NCBI RefSeq assembly: GCF_000422205.1
Contig: NZ_ATHV01000022.1
Span: forward strand, 124,001-188,000
From: Desulfovibrio sp. X2
GTDB taxonomy: Bacteria; Desulfobacterota; Desulfovibrionia; Desulfovibrionales; Desulfovibrionaceae
DNA: 64,000 nucleotides
Direction: 5' to 3'
Shown here: one piece after another, positions 25,574 through 33,176 of the stretch
Position numbering within the stretch: position 1 is the first letter of the stretch
Layout of the letters: each line of letters starts with the position of its first letter
The notes under the pieces: generated by a model
What the model was told of the DNA's origin: nothing
The model's database searches: none
The model's input: only the letters and a program-made list of their open reading frames with translations
Program-made: the position numbers and the translations under genes

Positions 25574-26826
25574 CCGTTTGCTGTCTGTTGCAACCGCCTC
25601 GGGTCCGGCCCGCCGAGCCAGTCCCGTTCCAGGAGAAATTCGTCAGTCAGGGCGTTCGCGCCTGCCGAAACGGCATCCGCGAGCCCGAGATGGCGCGCGA
25701 GAAAGGCGCGGAAGGCCGCGCGCTCGGCTGCGAAGGGCGCGCTGCCCCTCTCCGGCGCATAGTCCACGCCCAAGGCGTCGAGGCGGGACGCGAGGCAGGC
25801 CATGCCGTGCGGGGCCTCCCCTCCCCGTCCCGTGAGCAGGCGCAGGAAATCCTTGCCCGCGAACGGTTCGAGGCATCTGACTCCGAAATCGCAGGGGCGC
25901 GACTCCACGCAGGGCGCGCATTCGGCCGTGGCCTGCCAGACCGTGTGCCCCTCGCCGTAGGGCCCGGTCTCGAAGCACCAAGCCGAGGAGAGGAACACGG
26001 CGTGCACGGGCGTGCCGAGGTGCGCGGCCAGGTGCATGGTCCCGGTGTCCGGAGTCAGCAGCGCATCGAGCGAGGCGACGACATCGAAGAGCCCCTCCCA
26101 GTCCGTGCGTCCGGCAAGGTTCTTCACCGCGCCGCGTGCTGCCCTGGGCAGGTGCGCGGCCACGGCCTCCCCGGCCTCGCGCTCCCCGGCCGCGCCGAGA
26201 AGATAGAGCGGCCCCTGCCCCTTGCGGCTCCACAGCGCCGAGGCGGCCGGGCCGAGCACTTCCGGCGGCAGCGAACGGCGCTGGTTGCGTCCCGCAAGCA
26301 CCACGCCCACGCCGCCGCCCTTCGGCACGGCGGCAGGATTGACCTCGCCCGGGGCCAGGGGAGCCGCGGCGTGGAAGGCCCAGAAATCCACGAGGTTCAG
26401 GCCGTAGGGACCGCGCTGCCGGGTCCAGCGGAAGGCCATGTCTGCCCAGGTGTCGCGCGTCTCCTGGCCGTCGCGGTTCACGTAGCCGCGCACGCGGTCG
26501 GGGTCGAAGAGCCGGGCCAGGGAGAAGTTGAGGCCGGAAAAGTTGAGGTTGTAGACCTCTGAGAAATCGCAGGCGGCGAGCTCCGCGAAGACCGGCAGGT
26601 TGTCCGCGGCAATCGCGGAAAGCCCCTGCCCGGGAGCGAGCCCTGCGGCATGCGCGCGCAGGGGGTGGAGCACGGCGTGGGGAAAGAGCAGGCCCGCGAG
26701 ACTGGTCAGGGAGCGGTCCAGGCAGAGGTGCACCTCGCCCCGCCGGGCCAGGGTGAGGATGAGACGCTTGGTCTGCACGAGGTCGCCGAAACGGGCGAGC
26801 TGGATAACGAGAAAGCGTTCGTTCAC
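25561..26826 (-). CDS. Glycosyltransferase family 9 (heptosyltransferase-like)
   Basis: A 421-residue GT-B enzyme of the family that includes ADP-heptose:LPS heptosyltransferases. The N-terminus FLVIQLARFGDLVQTKRLI and the donor-binding DALLTPDTGTMHLAAHLGTPVHAVFLSS are the family marks. A CAPCVESRPCDFGVRCLE Cys cluster and a ~70-residue C-terminal extension follow. Probably acts in surface glycan synthesis. It starts with GTG and overlaps the CgeB-like gene, so the two are co-expressed. It is divergent from the precorrin-2 dehydrogenase gene. Confidence 0.8.
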   Translation of the reverse strand: MNERFLVIQLARFGDLVQTKRLILTLARRGEVHLCLDRSLTSLAGLLFPHAVLHPLRAHAAGLAPGQGLSAIAADNLPVFAELAACDFSEVYNLNFSGLNFSLARLFDPDRVRGYVNRDGQETRDTWADMAFRWTRQRGPYGLNLVDFWAFHAAAPLAPGEVNPAAVPKGGGVGVVLAGRNQRRSLPPEVLGPAASALWSRKGQGPLYLLGAAGEREAGEAVAAHLPRAARGAVKNLAGRTDWEGLFDVVASLDALLTPDTGTMHLAAHLGTPVHAVFLSSAWCFETGPYGEGHTVWQATAECAPCVESRPCDFGVRCLEPFAGKDFLRLLTGRGGEAPHGMACLASRLDALGVDYAPERGSAPFAAERAAFRAFLARHLGLADAVSAGANALTDEFLLERDWLGGPDPRRLQQTANGCLP

Positions 26827-26895
26827 GGTCGGTCTTTCAGGCCTTTTCCGGCCGATCTACCCCATTCGCAGGGGCGGGGCAAGAAAGCCGCCCGA

Positions 26896-26924
26896 TTTAC
26901 TCGCGGTCGGGCTTCTGCTAGGGT
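26896..26924 (+). promoter_or_regulatory. Predicted promoter for the tetrapyrrole operon
   Basis: TTTACT (26896-26901), 17 bases, TAGGGT (26919-26924). The ATG is 10 bases after the -10 box, so the leader would be extremely short, in keeping with the absence of a Shine-Dalgarno site. Confidence 0.35.
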
Positions 26925-26934
26925 AACGACCCTT

Positions 26935-27612
26935 ATGCGCTACTATCCCATCTTCGTGAATCTGACGGACAAGGACTGCCTCGTGGTCGGCGCCGGGGCC
27001 GTGGGCCGCCGCAAGATCGGCGCCCTGCTGGACCGCGGGCCGCGCTCCGTGCTGGTGGTGGACACGCGGCCTCCGGCCGACGACATGGCCGCCCTGCTGG
27101 ACAATCCCCGCCTCTGCTACGAGACGCGGACCTTCCGGGACGAGGACGTGGACGGGAAGTTCATCGTCATCGCCTCCACGGACAACGAGGAGCTCAACTG
27201 GCGCATATCCAACCTCTGCAAGGATCGCGGCATCCTGTGCAACATCGTGGACCAGCCGGAGAAGTGCAGCTTCATCGTCCCGGCCGTGGTCAGCAAGGGC
27301 GACCTGACGCTGGCCGTGTCCACGGGCGGGGCGAGCCCTGCCCTCGCCAAGAAGATCCGCCGCGACCTCGAGGAGTATTTCGGCTCCAACTACGGCGACT
27401 TCCTGATCCTCATGGCCAGGCTCAGGCCGCACGTCCTGGGCCTCGAGCGCGGCACGGAGCACAACACCGTCCTGTTCCGCGATCTCGTGGCCTCGGACCT
27501 TCTGAGCGCCTTCGAGAGGAACGACGCGGGCCGCGCGCGGGAGATCCTTGCCGCGCACCTGCCCGCCGAGATTTCCGGGCGCATCGACGAGGTGCTGGAT
27601 GGCCTTTTCTGA
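26935..27612 (+). CDS. Precorrin-2 dehydrogenase / sirohydrochlorin ferrochelatase (CysG N-terminal type)
   Basis: A 225-residue protein equivalent to the N-terminal part of CysG (Met8p/SirC type). It oxidises precorrin-2 with NAD and may insert iron. The Rossmann motif VVGAGAVGRRKIGALLDRG, CNIVDQPEKCSFIVPAVVSKGDLTLAVSTGGASPALA and the KIRRDLEEYF stretch are diagnostic. Siroheme is needed for dissimilatory sulfite reductase and for the siroheme-dependent heme route of Desulfovibrio. The next gene overlaps its end by 14 bases, and hemA follows that. Confidence 0.92.
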   Translation: MRYYPIFVNLTDKDCLVVGAGAVGRRKIGALLDRGPRSVLVVDTRPPADDMAALLDNPRLCYETRTFRDEDVDGKFIVIASTDNEELNWRISNLCKDRGILCNIVDQPEKCSFIVPAVVSKGDLTLAVSTGGASPALAKKIRRDLEEYFGSNYGDFLILMARLRPHVLGLERGTEHNTVLFRDLVASDLLSAFERNDAGRAREILAAHLPAEISGRIDEVLDGLF

Positions 27613-28432
27613 TCTGCTGCGCTGGATAGTCTTCGGCTGCTACTTCGCGGGCGCCACAGGCGTCTTCCTCGGCCTCGTCACCAGCCGCAAGGGACTCTTG
27701 CGGCTGGGCGCGTGGATCACCGGGCTCGGCTTCGCCGCGCACACCGCCGACCTCGTCCTGTGGCTCGTCGGCGGGCTCTCCCACGGCCCGGAGGAGTCCT
27801 ACATAAGCCTCCTCTCCTGGGTCCTGCTGGTCGTCTTCGTCATCCTCTGGCGCACGCGCGACCTCGCCTTCCTGGGCATGGCCGCGGCCCCGCTCGCCTT
27901 TCTCATGTACACGGTCTCCTTCGCCTTCTCGGGACTTCGCGTGGTCGTTCCCCAGGAATACGCCGCACTCTTCTGGGTCGTGCACATCGGCTCCATCTAC
28001 GTCTCCATGGGCCTGCTCGCCATGGCCTTCGGCGCGGGCATGGCCTTCATGTACATGGAACGCAAGATCAAGACCAAGGCAAAGCTCTCGGGCTTTCAGC
28101 GCGAGATGCCGTCGCTGCAGGCCTTCGACAAGGTCAACCGCCTGGCCGCCCTGGTGGGCTTCCCGCTCTTCACCCTGGGCATCGGCTCGGGCTTCGTCTG
28201 GTCCGGCCTCATGCGCAAGATGGCCTACACGGGCCATCCGCGCGAGATCCTGTCCATCATCGGCTGGCTCATCTACGCCTTCCTCTTCCATCAGAGGCTG
28301 GCCATGGGCTGGCAGGGCCGCAAGCCCGCGCGGCTGGCCATATGGCTCTTCATCTTTCTCGTCTGCGCCATGCTGGCAGTGAACCTGCTGTCCCCCATGC
28401 ACCACAGCGTCGTCCTTCAACAGCCCTCGTAA
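27599..28432 (+). CDS. HemX/CcsA-like cytochrome c assembly membrane protein
   Basis: A 277-residue integral membrane protein with about eight hydrophobic helices, of the cytochrome c assembly (CcsA/ResC/HemX) family. WVVHIGSIYVSMGLLAMAFGAGMAFMYMERKIK is typical, and possible heme-ligand His occur in WVVHIG, FLFHQR and PMHHS. The long Trp-rich WWD motif of true heme handlers is not evident, and the gene sits directly before hemA. That resembles the hemX-hemA layout of Bacillus, where HemX tunes glutamyl-tRNA reductase level. A HemX role is favoured by context only. Confidence 0.8.
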   Translation: MAFSDLLRWIVFGCYFAGATGVFLGLVTSRKGLLRLGAWITGLGFAAHTADLVLWLVGGLSHGPEESYISLLSWVLLVVFVILWRTRDLAFLGMAAAPLAFLMYTVSFAFSGLRVVVPQEYAALFWVVHIGSIYVSMGLLAMAFGAGMAFMYMERKIKTKAKLSGFQREMPSLQAFDKVNRLAALVGFPLFTLGIGSGFVWSGLMRKMAYTGHPREILSIIGWLIYAFLFHQRLAMGWQGRKPARLAIWLFIFLVCAMLAVNLLSPMHHSVVLQQPS

Positions 28433-28436
28433 CCCA

Positions 28437-29795
28437 GTGAAAAACGATATCTTTCTCATCGGTCTGAACCACAAGACCGCAGACGTCGAGGTCCGCGAGC
28501 GGTTCGCCCTCTCGGACAAGCCAGATACGGCCCGCCGTCTCGTCTCCGGCCCGGTGCGCGAGGCCATGGCCCTGTCCACCTGCAACCGCGTGGAAGTGCT
28601 GGCGGTGGGCTCGGGCGACGTGATCGGCCATGTGGCCCAGGTCTGGGCCGGGGCCTGCGGGCAGCCGCCCCGTCTGCTCGAGGAGGCGGCCTACGTGCAC
28701 CGCGAGCTGGACGCCGTGCGCCACGTCTTCAGCGTGGCTTCGAGCCTGGACTCCATGGTCGTGGGCGAGCCGCAGATCCTGGGGCAGCTGAAAGACGCCT
28801 ACCGCGCGGCGGTCGATCTGGGGACGGCCAGGGTCATCGTCAACCGGCTGCTGCACAAGGCCTTCTTCGTGGCCAAGCGGGTGCGCACGGAGACCGAGGT
28901 GGCCTCGAGCGCCGTGAGCATCAGCTACGCGGCCGTGGAACTGGCCAAGAAGATCTTCGGCGAGCTCGCGGGCAAGCGGGCCATGCTCGTGGGCGCGGGC
29001 GAGATGGCCGAGCTGGCCGCCCAGAACCTGCTTTCCGGCGGCATCGAGCACATCGTGGTCGCCAACCGCACCCTGTCCCGGGCCGAGGAGCTGGCCGCGC
29101 GCTTCCGCGGCACGCCCATCGCCATCGAGGACATGTACGAGCACCTGCACGAGACGGACATCGTCATCAGCTCCACGGGCTCGCCCACGGCCGTGATCCG
29201 CGCCCAGCACGTGCGCGACGTGCTGCGCAGGCGCCGCAACCGGCCCATGTTCTTCATCGACATCGCCGTGCCCCGCGACATCGACCCCGATGTGAACCTG
29301 CTGGACAACGTCTATCTCTACGACATCGACGACCTGCGCGAGGTCGTGGAGGAGAACCTGGCGCAGCGGCGCGGCGAGGCCGAGCGCGCGGCGACCATCG
29401 TGGCCGCGGAGACCGAATCCTTCGCCAAGTGGCTGAGTTCGCTGAGCCTGCACCCGACCATCCGCGACCTCATGGCCCACGGCGAGGACCTGGCGCGGCG
29501 CGAGCTGGCCAAGACCCTGCGCCGCCTCGGGCCGGACGTGGACGACAGGACCCGGGAGAGCCTGGAGACCCTGGTCCTGTCCATCGCCCAGAAGCTCTAC
29601 CACGAGCCCGTCTGCTTCCTGAAGCGGCGCGCCCAGGAGGAAGGCGGAGCCGAGCGCTTCATCGACCTCTCCCGCCGCATGTTCAACCTGGACCGCGAGA
29701 GCATCCCCCCGGACGCCCACGCCGACCGCAAACCCTCCCTGACGGACGACGACGCCTGCGACTGCGGGCTCGACGAGCCGGACGGCACCGAATAA
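28437..29795 (+). CDS. hemA: Glutamyl-tRNA reductase
   Basis: A 452-residue HemA starting at GTG, reducing Glu-tRNA(Glu) to glutamate-1-semialdehyde, the first step of C5 tetrapyrrole synthesis. The catalytic Cys is in ALSTCNRVE; GLNHKTADVEVRE, SMVVGEPQILGQLK, KAFFVAKRVRTET and the NADPH site MLVGAGEMAELAAQNL are conserved. The C-terminal dimerisation helices are followed by a ~25-residue acidic tail with CDCG. It starts 4 bases after the HemX-like stop, in one operon with the precorrin-2 dehydrogenase. Confidence 0.97.
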   Translation: MKNDIFLIGLNHKTADVEVRERFALSDKPDTARRLVSGPVREAMALSTCNRVEVLAVGSGDVIGHVAQVWAGACGQPPRLLEEAAYVHRELDAVRHVFSVASSLDSMVVGEPQILGQLKDAYRAAVDLGTARVIVNRLLHKAFFVAKRVRTETEVASSAVSISYAAVELAKKIFGELAGKRAMLVGAGEMAELAAQNLLSGGIEHIVVANRTLSRAEELAARFRGTPIAIEDMYEHLHETDIVISSTGSPTAVIRAQHVRDVLRRRRNRPMFFIDIAVPRDIDPDVNLLDNVYLYDIDDLREVVEENLAQRRGEAERAATIVAAETESFAKWLSSLSLHPTIRDLMAHGEDLARRELAKTLRRLGPDVDDRTRESLETLVLSIAQKLYHEPVCFLKRRAQEEGGAERFIDLSRRMFNLDRESIPPDAHADRKPSLTDDDACDCGLDEPDGTE

Positions 29796-29804
29796 AGGAG
29801 TCCC

Positions 29805-30140
29805 ATGCGCTGGTACGTCGTAGACGAGCTCGCTGCCGCGGACGTCAAACGCATCGTCGAGGCCCTGGAGACGCGCGGTCTGCAAAGCCCCATCGAAGGC
29901 CTCTACTACCTGACCGTGCCCGAGGAGCTTCTGTCCGAGGAGCAGCGGGCGCACGCGGCCGAATGCGGCCCGCACGTCATGGCGCTCGAGACCGAGGACG
30001 AATTCCTGCGTCTCGAGCTTCTCGTGCGCGCCCGGGGCAGGATGCGCTGCTCCTGCGTGCACTACGCGAGCCCCGAGGCGCGCTCCTGGGCCATCGACTT
30101 CCTGGACGCCTTCATCCGGGAGTTGGACATCCCGGTCTAG
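29805..30140 (+). CDS. Uncharacterised 111-residue protein between hemA and tilS
   Basis: I do not recognise this small protein. It is soluble and acidic, begins MRWYVVDELAAADVK, and has a central RMRCSCVHYASPEARSWA segment with a Cys-x-Cys pair. ATG 29805 lies 9 bases after hemA with AAGGAG just upstream, and tilS follows 25 bases later, so it is co-transcribed with both. Codon use matches the neighbours. The hemA link might suggest a tetrapyrrole or regulatory role, but nothing in the sequence shows it. Confidence 0.75.
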   Translation: MRWYVVDELAAADVKRIVEALETRGLQSPIEGLYYLTVPEELLSEEQRAHAAECGPHVMALETEDEFLRLELLVRARGRMRCSCVHYASPEARSWAIDFLDAFIRELDIPV

Positions 30141-30165
30141 CCCCCGTCCGGCCGCGGGAGAACGC

Positions 30166-31230
30166 ATGGCATCGCCCCGTATCCTGCCCGATACCCTGCC
30201 CCACACCCTGCAGGACCTGCCCCCGGCCCAGGCCCACCTCTGCCTGGACGTGCAGCGCTTCGTCTCCCGGGAGCTCGGCGTCGAACTCGCCGGGCGCAGT
30301 CTGCTCGTGGCCTTCTCGGGCGGCGCCGACTCCACCGCCCTGCTCCTGGCCTTCCACTACCTCGCTCCGCGCCTCTCCGCGCGCATCGCGGCCGCGCACC
30401 TGGACCACGGGCTCAGGCCCGAGTCGGCGGATGACGCCGCGCACTGCCGCGCCTTCTGCGCCGCGCTCGGCATCCCGTACTTCGGGGAGCGCGAGGACGT
30501 GGCCGAGCTTTCGCGGCGCAAGGGCATGGGGCTCGAAGAGGCCGGGCGCATCGCCCGCCGCGATTTCCTGCAGAGGGTCATTCTCGAGACCGGAGCGGAC
30601 TGGGTGCTGTTCGGCCATCACCTGAACGACCTGGCCGAAGACCAGCTCATGCGCCTCATGCGCGGCACGGGCTGGCCAGAACTCGGCGGCATGGCCGGAG
30701 TGGACGTGGACCGCAGCCTGCTGCGGCCCTTCCTGCTCACGCCGCGCGCCCGTCTGCGGGAATTCCTGCAGGCCGCGGGAGTCCCCTGGCGCGAAGACGC
30801 CAGCAACCAGGACCCGGCATTCCTGCGCAACCGAGTGCGCCACGACGTGCTGCCCCTGTTCGTGCGCGAGAACCCGAACTACCTCACGGCCGCCGCCCGG
30901 CTCTGGAACCTGGCGCGCCTGGACCGCGAGCTTGCGGCGGCAAGCCTCTCCGAACCGGAGCCTGGGCTTGGGCTCGGCGAGGAGCCGGACACCCTCGTCC
31001 TGCGTGCGGAAGTGCTCGACGCGGCCCATCCGGCCGTGCGCCTGCGGCTGTGCAAGCAGGCGCTCACGCGGCTCGGTCCGGGGCAGCCGCTCATGGACGG
31101 GCTCATGGACCTCGAGCATGCCTGGACCGCGCGGCGCATCGGCGCGGCTGTCCGCTTTCCCGGGGACAAGGAGGCGCGTGTGGCTCCGGAAGGCATCGTC
31201 TTCGGCCGCGTGCGCCGGTTCGTTTCCTGA
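30166..31230 (+). CDS. tilS: tRNA(Ile)-lysidine synthase
   Basis: A 354-residue PP-loop ATPase that converts C34 of tRNA-Ile(CAU) to lysidine. The P-loop AFSGGADSTALLLAF, AAHLDHGLRPESADDAAHC, GHHLNDLAEDQLMRLMRGTG, and REDASNQDPAFLRNRVRHDVLPLF are TilS hallmarks. The C-terminal domain is shorter than in E. coli (432 residues), as in many non-enteric bacteria. Within the adenylating motif HHxNDxAE the usual second Asp (DDxxET-like in relatives) reads LND, a known variation. ATG 30166 follows a weak GGGAGAA site. Confidence 0.92.
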   Translation: MASPRILPDTLPHTLQDLPPAQAHLCLDVQRFVSRELGVELAGRSLLVAFSGGADSTALLLAFHYLAPRLSARIAAAHLDHGLRPESADDAAHCRAFCAALGIPYFGEREDVAELSRRKGMGLEEAGRIARRDFLQRVILETGADWVLFGHHLNDLAEDQLMRLMRGTGWPELGGMAGVDVDRSLLRPFLLTPRARLREFLQAAGVPWREDASNQDPAFLRNRVRHDVLPLFVRENPNYLTAAARLWNLARLDRELAAASLSEPEPGLGLGEEPDTLVLRAEVLDAAHPAVRLRLCKQALTRLGPGQPLMDGLMDLEHAWTARRIGAAVRFPGDKEARVAPEGIVFGRVRRFVS

Positions 31231-31286
31231 CGCTCGATTCTCTTCATCCCACAGAGCTTCCGGAGGCCCCGGCCAGCGCAGGTGCG

Positions 31287-31315
31287 TTGACAGCGCAGTT
31301 GTGAAAGAGTAGACA
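31287..31315 (+). promoter_or_regulatory. Predicted promoter for adk
   Basis: A perfect TTGACA (31287-31292), 17 bases, TAGACA (31310-31315). The expected start is near 31322, about 29 bases before the adk ATG. Confidence 0.5.
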
Positions 31316-31350
31316 AGACCACTTTGTGAAAATTTCCACAGGAGGACGCG

Positions 31351-32022
31351 ATGAATATCCTGATCTTCGGCCCCAACGGTAGCGGCAAGGGCACGCAGGG
31401 CTCCCTGGTCAAGAAGAAGTACAACCTCGACCACATCGAATCCGGTGCCATCTTCCGCCAGCACATCGGCGGCGGCACCGAGCTCGGCAAGAAGGCGAAG
31501 GAATACATCGACCGCGGCGAGCTGGTTCCCGACGACATCACCATTCCCATGGTCCTCGACGTGCTCAAGAAGTCCAGCGCCAACGGCTGGCTGCTCGACG
31601 GCTTCCCGCGTTCCATCGTCCAGGCCCAGAAGCTCTGGGAGGCCCTGCAGAAGGACGGCGTGAAGCTCGACTACGTCATCGAGATCCTGCTGCCCCGCCA
31701 GGTGGCCAAGAACCGCATCATGGGCCGTCGCCTTTGCAAGAACGACCCCAACCATCCGAACAACATCTTCATCGACGCCATCAAGCCCGACGGCGACAAG
31801 TGCCGCGTCTGCGGCGGCGAGCTCACCGCCCGCTCCGACGACCAGGACGAGGGCGCCATCGACAAGCGTCACGACATCTACTACGACACCAAGACCGGCA
31901 CCCTGGCCGCCAGCTACTTCTACAAGGACCTGGCTCCCAAGGCTGGCTTCAAGTACATCGAGCTCAACGGCGAGGGCTCCATCGACTCCATCAAGGAAAC
32001 CCTGATCGCGCAGCTCGACTAG
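31351..32022 (+). CDS. adk: Adenylate kinase with Cys/His/Cys/Cys metal-binding LID
   Basis: A 223-residue adenylate kinase (2 ADP to ATP plus AMP). The P-loop is GPNGSGKGTQ; WLLDGFPRSIVQAQ is the AMP-site segment. The LID has Cys129, His135, Cys151 and Cys154 (RLCKNDPNHP ... KCRVCGG). These are the same positions reported to bind Zn, Co or Fe in the 223-residue D. gigas enzyme; I matched them from memory of the literature, not by alignment. AGGAGG precedes the ATG, a TTGACA promoter lies upstream and a strong terminator follows, so it is a single-gene unit. Confidence 0.96.
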   Translation: MNILIFGPNGSGKGTQGSLVKKKYNLDHIESGAIFRQHIGGGTELGKKAKEYIDRGELVPDDITIPMVLDVLKKSSANGWLLDGFPRSIVQAQKLWEALQKDGVKLDYVIEILLPRQVAKNRIMGRRLCKNDPNHPNNIFIDAIKPDGDKCRVCGGELTARSDDQDEGAIDKRHDIYYDTKTGTLAASYFYKDLAPKAGFKYIELNGEGSIDSIKETLIAQLD

Positions 32023-32049
32023 AGCCCGCGCAGCCTGCCAGGGCAGCAA

Positions 32050-32088
32050 TGAAAAAGGGGCGCACCGTGACGGTGCGCCCCTTTTTCA
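32050..32088. terminator. Bidirectional terminator after adk
   Basis: AAAAAGGGGCGCACCG (32052-32067) pairs with CGGTGCGCCCCTTTTT (32071-32086) over a three-base loop. The T-run on one strand and A-run on the other let it stop both adk and the convergent membrane-protein gene. Confidence 0.9.
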
Positions 32089-32133
32089 TTGTGCGGCCCG
32101 AGCCCGATGTGGACCCGATGTCGCTGCTCGCCG

Positions 32134-32463
32134 TCAGGCCTTCCGGACGCCGCGCCTTCCCGGCTTGCGGCTGGCGATGCGGCGTTCGATGGGCTTGAGC
32201 TCGAAGATGGTGACGTAGAGGTAGAGGACGCCCAGGGCGTTGAAGATGATGAAGGACTTCCAGCCGCCGTTCAGCAGCCAGTCCACCTGGGGAAAGACGT
32301 GCATGCGGGAGCTGCCCTGGCTGATGTGCCAGACCTTCCAGAGGGAGAAAGTGCCCCAGATGATGCCCCAGACCAGAAGATGGCAGCAGAAGCGGATCCT
32401 GGAGACCAGCATGCGACGGTACAGGATTCCGTCGTATTCCTGTTCCTTGTCCAGAAAGCTCAT
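32134..32463 (-). CDS. Small two-helix membrane protein, unrecognised
   Basis: A 109-residue protein with two predicted transmembrane helices, about 25-47 (FCCHLLVWGIIWGTFSLWK) and 65-87 (WKSFIIFNALGVLYLYVTIF). The N-terminus is polar and charged; the C-terminal tail is very basic (RRIASRKPGRRGVRKA). I do not recognise the family. ATG 32463 is preceded by GGAGGAGGGG, a strong binding site. It lies alone between the adk and rpsT terminators. The 300 bases upstream hold no further gene that I can support. Confidence 0.7.
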   Translation of the reverse strand: MSFLDKEQEYDGILYRRMLVSRIRFCCHLLVWGIIWGTFSLWKVWHISQGSSRMHVFPQVDWLLNGGWKSFIIFNALGVLYLYVTIFELKPIERRIASRKPGRRGVRKA

Positions 32464-32701
32464 AGCGTCCCCTCCTCCCGAGTCCGCCTGCCTCTGCCGT
32501 TGCCCTTCCCGGTTCGTGTCGCGCCGGCATCGGCGGCTCGATTGCGGCAAGTCCGAACGTTTCGCCCAAGCGATATCAGCAGGGGATGAACTTCACAAGT
32601 CCCTGCAATCAAAATATTGCGGATGGTTGGAGAAAATCACTCCCCGAAGACGGGAAAGCATTGTCTCGGCTGGCGCGGCTTCCGGAGAACCATCGCACGG
32701 C
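32464..32701. other. Intergenic region upstream of the small membrane protein
   Basis: No gene is supported here. The stretch includes an AT-richer segment (32600-32640) that could hold a minus-strand promoter for the membrane-protein gene, but no clear box pair was found. Confidence 0.35.
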
Positions 32702-32738
32702 AAAAACGAAAAGCCGGCCGCGCAGTGCGCGGCCGGCC
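32702..32738 (-). terminator. Terminator after rpsT
   Basis: On the minus strand GCCGGCCGCGC (32727-32737) pairs with GCGCGGCCGGC (32713-32723) over three bases, followed by TTTTCGTTTTTG. Confidence 0.85.
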
Positions 32739-32764
32739 ATGGATATATCACTCGGGAGTGAGGC

Positions 32765-33028
32765 TTAGGCCAGCTTGTTGACCGCGACGCTCAGGCGGGA
32801 AACCTTGCGGCCCGCGGCACGCCAATGCAGGACCTTCTTGCCCGCGGCCTTGTCCAGGACGGAGGTGGCGTCGACCAGAGCGGCCTGGGCCTTCTCCTTG
32901 TCTCCGGCGGCCAGCGCCTCGCGCACGGCCTTCACGGCGTTCTTCACACGGGTCTTCATGGCCCGATTGCGGGCATTGCGGATCAGGCTCTGCTTGTGCC
33001 TCTTGAGCGCGGACTTGTGATTGGCCAA
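32765..33028 (-). CDS. rpsT: 30S ribosomal protein S20, TTG start
   Basis: An 87-residue basic protein with the S20 pattern: [32 protein letters not shown] at the N-terminus and [15 protein letters not shown] at the end. It binds 16S rRNA early in 30S assembly. The only fitting start is TTG 33028, with GGGAGAAG about nine bases upstream. E. coli rpsT also starts with UUG, which matters there for autoregulation. It has its own promoter and terminator, and sits downstream of glyS on the same strand. Confidence 0.97.
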   Translation of the reverse strand: MANHKSALKRHKQSLIRNARNRAMKTRVKNAVKAVREALAAGDKEKAQAALVDATSVLDKAAGKKVLHWRAAGRKVSRLSVAVNKLA

Positions 33029-33097
33029 CTTTGCTTCTCCCTTATGTTCTCTTGAAGTGGTTCGTTTCCTTGGTGCGCACTGCGTGCGGAAAAGGTG

Positions 33098-33126
33098 CCG
33101 TTACACCCTGCTCCTGGCGTTGTCAA
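33098..33126 (-). promoter_or_regulatory. Predicted rpsT promoter
   Basis: Minus strand: perfect TTGACA (33121-33126), 17 bases, then TAACGG (33098-33103), a weak -10. A leader of about 60 bases would follow and contains a small hairpin (GCAC...GTGC, near 33076-33087). Confidence 0.4.
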
Positions 33127-33176
33127 CTCCTCTCCTCTCCTGTGCCCGATAAAAACGGGCCTGCCGTGCGCCCATC

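Noticed and set aside
33147-33176. Possible terminator between glyS and rpsT
   Set aside because: The GCCCG/CGGGC stem has only five pairs and the T-run lies in the loop rather than after the stem.
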